Source: CAZLMG01 sp964560765
Lineage (GTDB): Bacteria; Bdellovibrionota_B; Oligoflexia; Oligoflexales; CAZLMG01
NCBI GenBank assembly: GCA_964560765.1
Contig: CAZLMG010000012.1
Span: 50,358-114,357 of the forward strand
Direction of reading: 5' to 3'
Length of the DNA: 64,000 nt
Shown here piece after piece: positions 63,894 through 64,000 of the stretch. Made by a program: the position numbers and the translations under genes. Each line of letters starts with the position of its first letter. Position 1 is the stretch's first letter. The notes beneath the pieces were generated by a model that was given only the letters and a program-made list of their open reading frames with translations, made no database searches and was not told where the DNA came from.

Positions 63894-64000
63894 ATGTATC
63901 AACATCAAATATTCTCATGGCTCCTCGCCTTGGCTCTTTTAACGCCGCAGCCGTTGTCGGCACAATCGTCACCAGGCGAGCAACATTCACCAGGCGAGCA
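63894..64000 (+). CDS. Start of a secreted protein (3' end outside window)
   Basis: Thirty-five codons are visible: a signal peptide (MYQHQIFSWLLALALLTPQPLSA) and then two copies of SPGEQ(H), encoded by a direct DNA repeat (TCACCAGGCGAGCA). It follows the metzincin-like gene by 9 bp and is probably co-transcribed. Nothing more can be said. Confidence 0.6.
   Translation, partial: MYQHQIFSWLLALALLTPQPLSAQSSPGEQHSPGE

Overview
The window reads as a chromosomal segment of a Gram-negative bacterium, most likely a member of the Bdellovibrionota/Oligoflexia group. This is inferred from a TIGR02147-type regulator, a DUF4360 protein, outer-membrane markers (Pal, a BamE-like lipoprotein), at least nine predicted lipoproteins, a vWA lipoprotein, and frequent GTG/TTG starts. 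No rRNA, tRNA, CRISPR array, transposase or phage gene was found. A 100-N scaffold gap lies at 44165-44264 inside a repetitive giant gene.

Layout. 1-5.7 kb: the 3' part of pheT, a secreted DUF4360 protein, a transglutaminase-elicitor-like lipoprotein translationally coupled to a CrcB fluoride channel, and a Tat-exported cupin protein. 5.8-11.9 kb: a small secreted protein followed by a radical SAM/SPASM enzyme, then secreted hydrolases (two HExxH proteins, a DUF2817 carboxypeptidase-like enzyme) and a vWA lipoprotein. 12-22 kb: a surface-polysaccharide locus with an ABC-2 permease/ATPase pair (Wzm/Wzt type) and six glycosyltransferases, one a CgeB-type enzyme with a degenerate second glycosyltransferase domain. 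21.9-28.3 kb: trpB-trpA between a BamE-like lipoprotein and a DCC protein, an XRE-like regulator, an RDD membrane protein and a thioredoxin-fold lipoprotein. 28.3-31.2 kb: a dispersed repeat copy, a CPA2 antiporter, a small lipoprotein and pal.

31.5-51.6 kb holds the most striking unit. A lipoprotein of at least about 5,870 residues carries some 33 cadherin-like repeats with recent internal duplications. It is preceded by a potentially structured leader. It is followed by a membrane receptor that combines CHASE2, a catalytically dead nucleotide-cyclase domain and a PilZ domain with intact c-di-GMP motifs. Just downstream (52.5-56.6 kb) lie a double GT-C protein whose C-terminal half looks like a protein O-mannosyltransferase and a DPM1/GtrB-like polyprenyl-phosphate glycosyltransferase. 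They are followed by four more glycosyltransferases (56.7-61.0 kb). My inference is a c-di-GMP-sensed, possibly O-glycosylated giant surface adhesin.

61-64 kb: a small lipoprotein, a TIGR02147 regulator with palindromic sites at its start, a divergent secreted metzincin-like protease, and the start of another secreted protein. Recurrent architectural features are tail-to-tail coding overlaps of 86-126 bp and AT-rich intergenic islands with TTGAC-type promoters.
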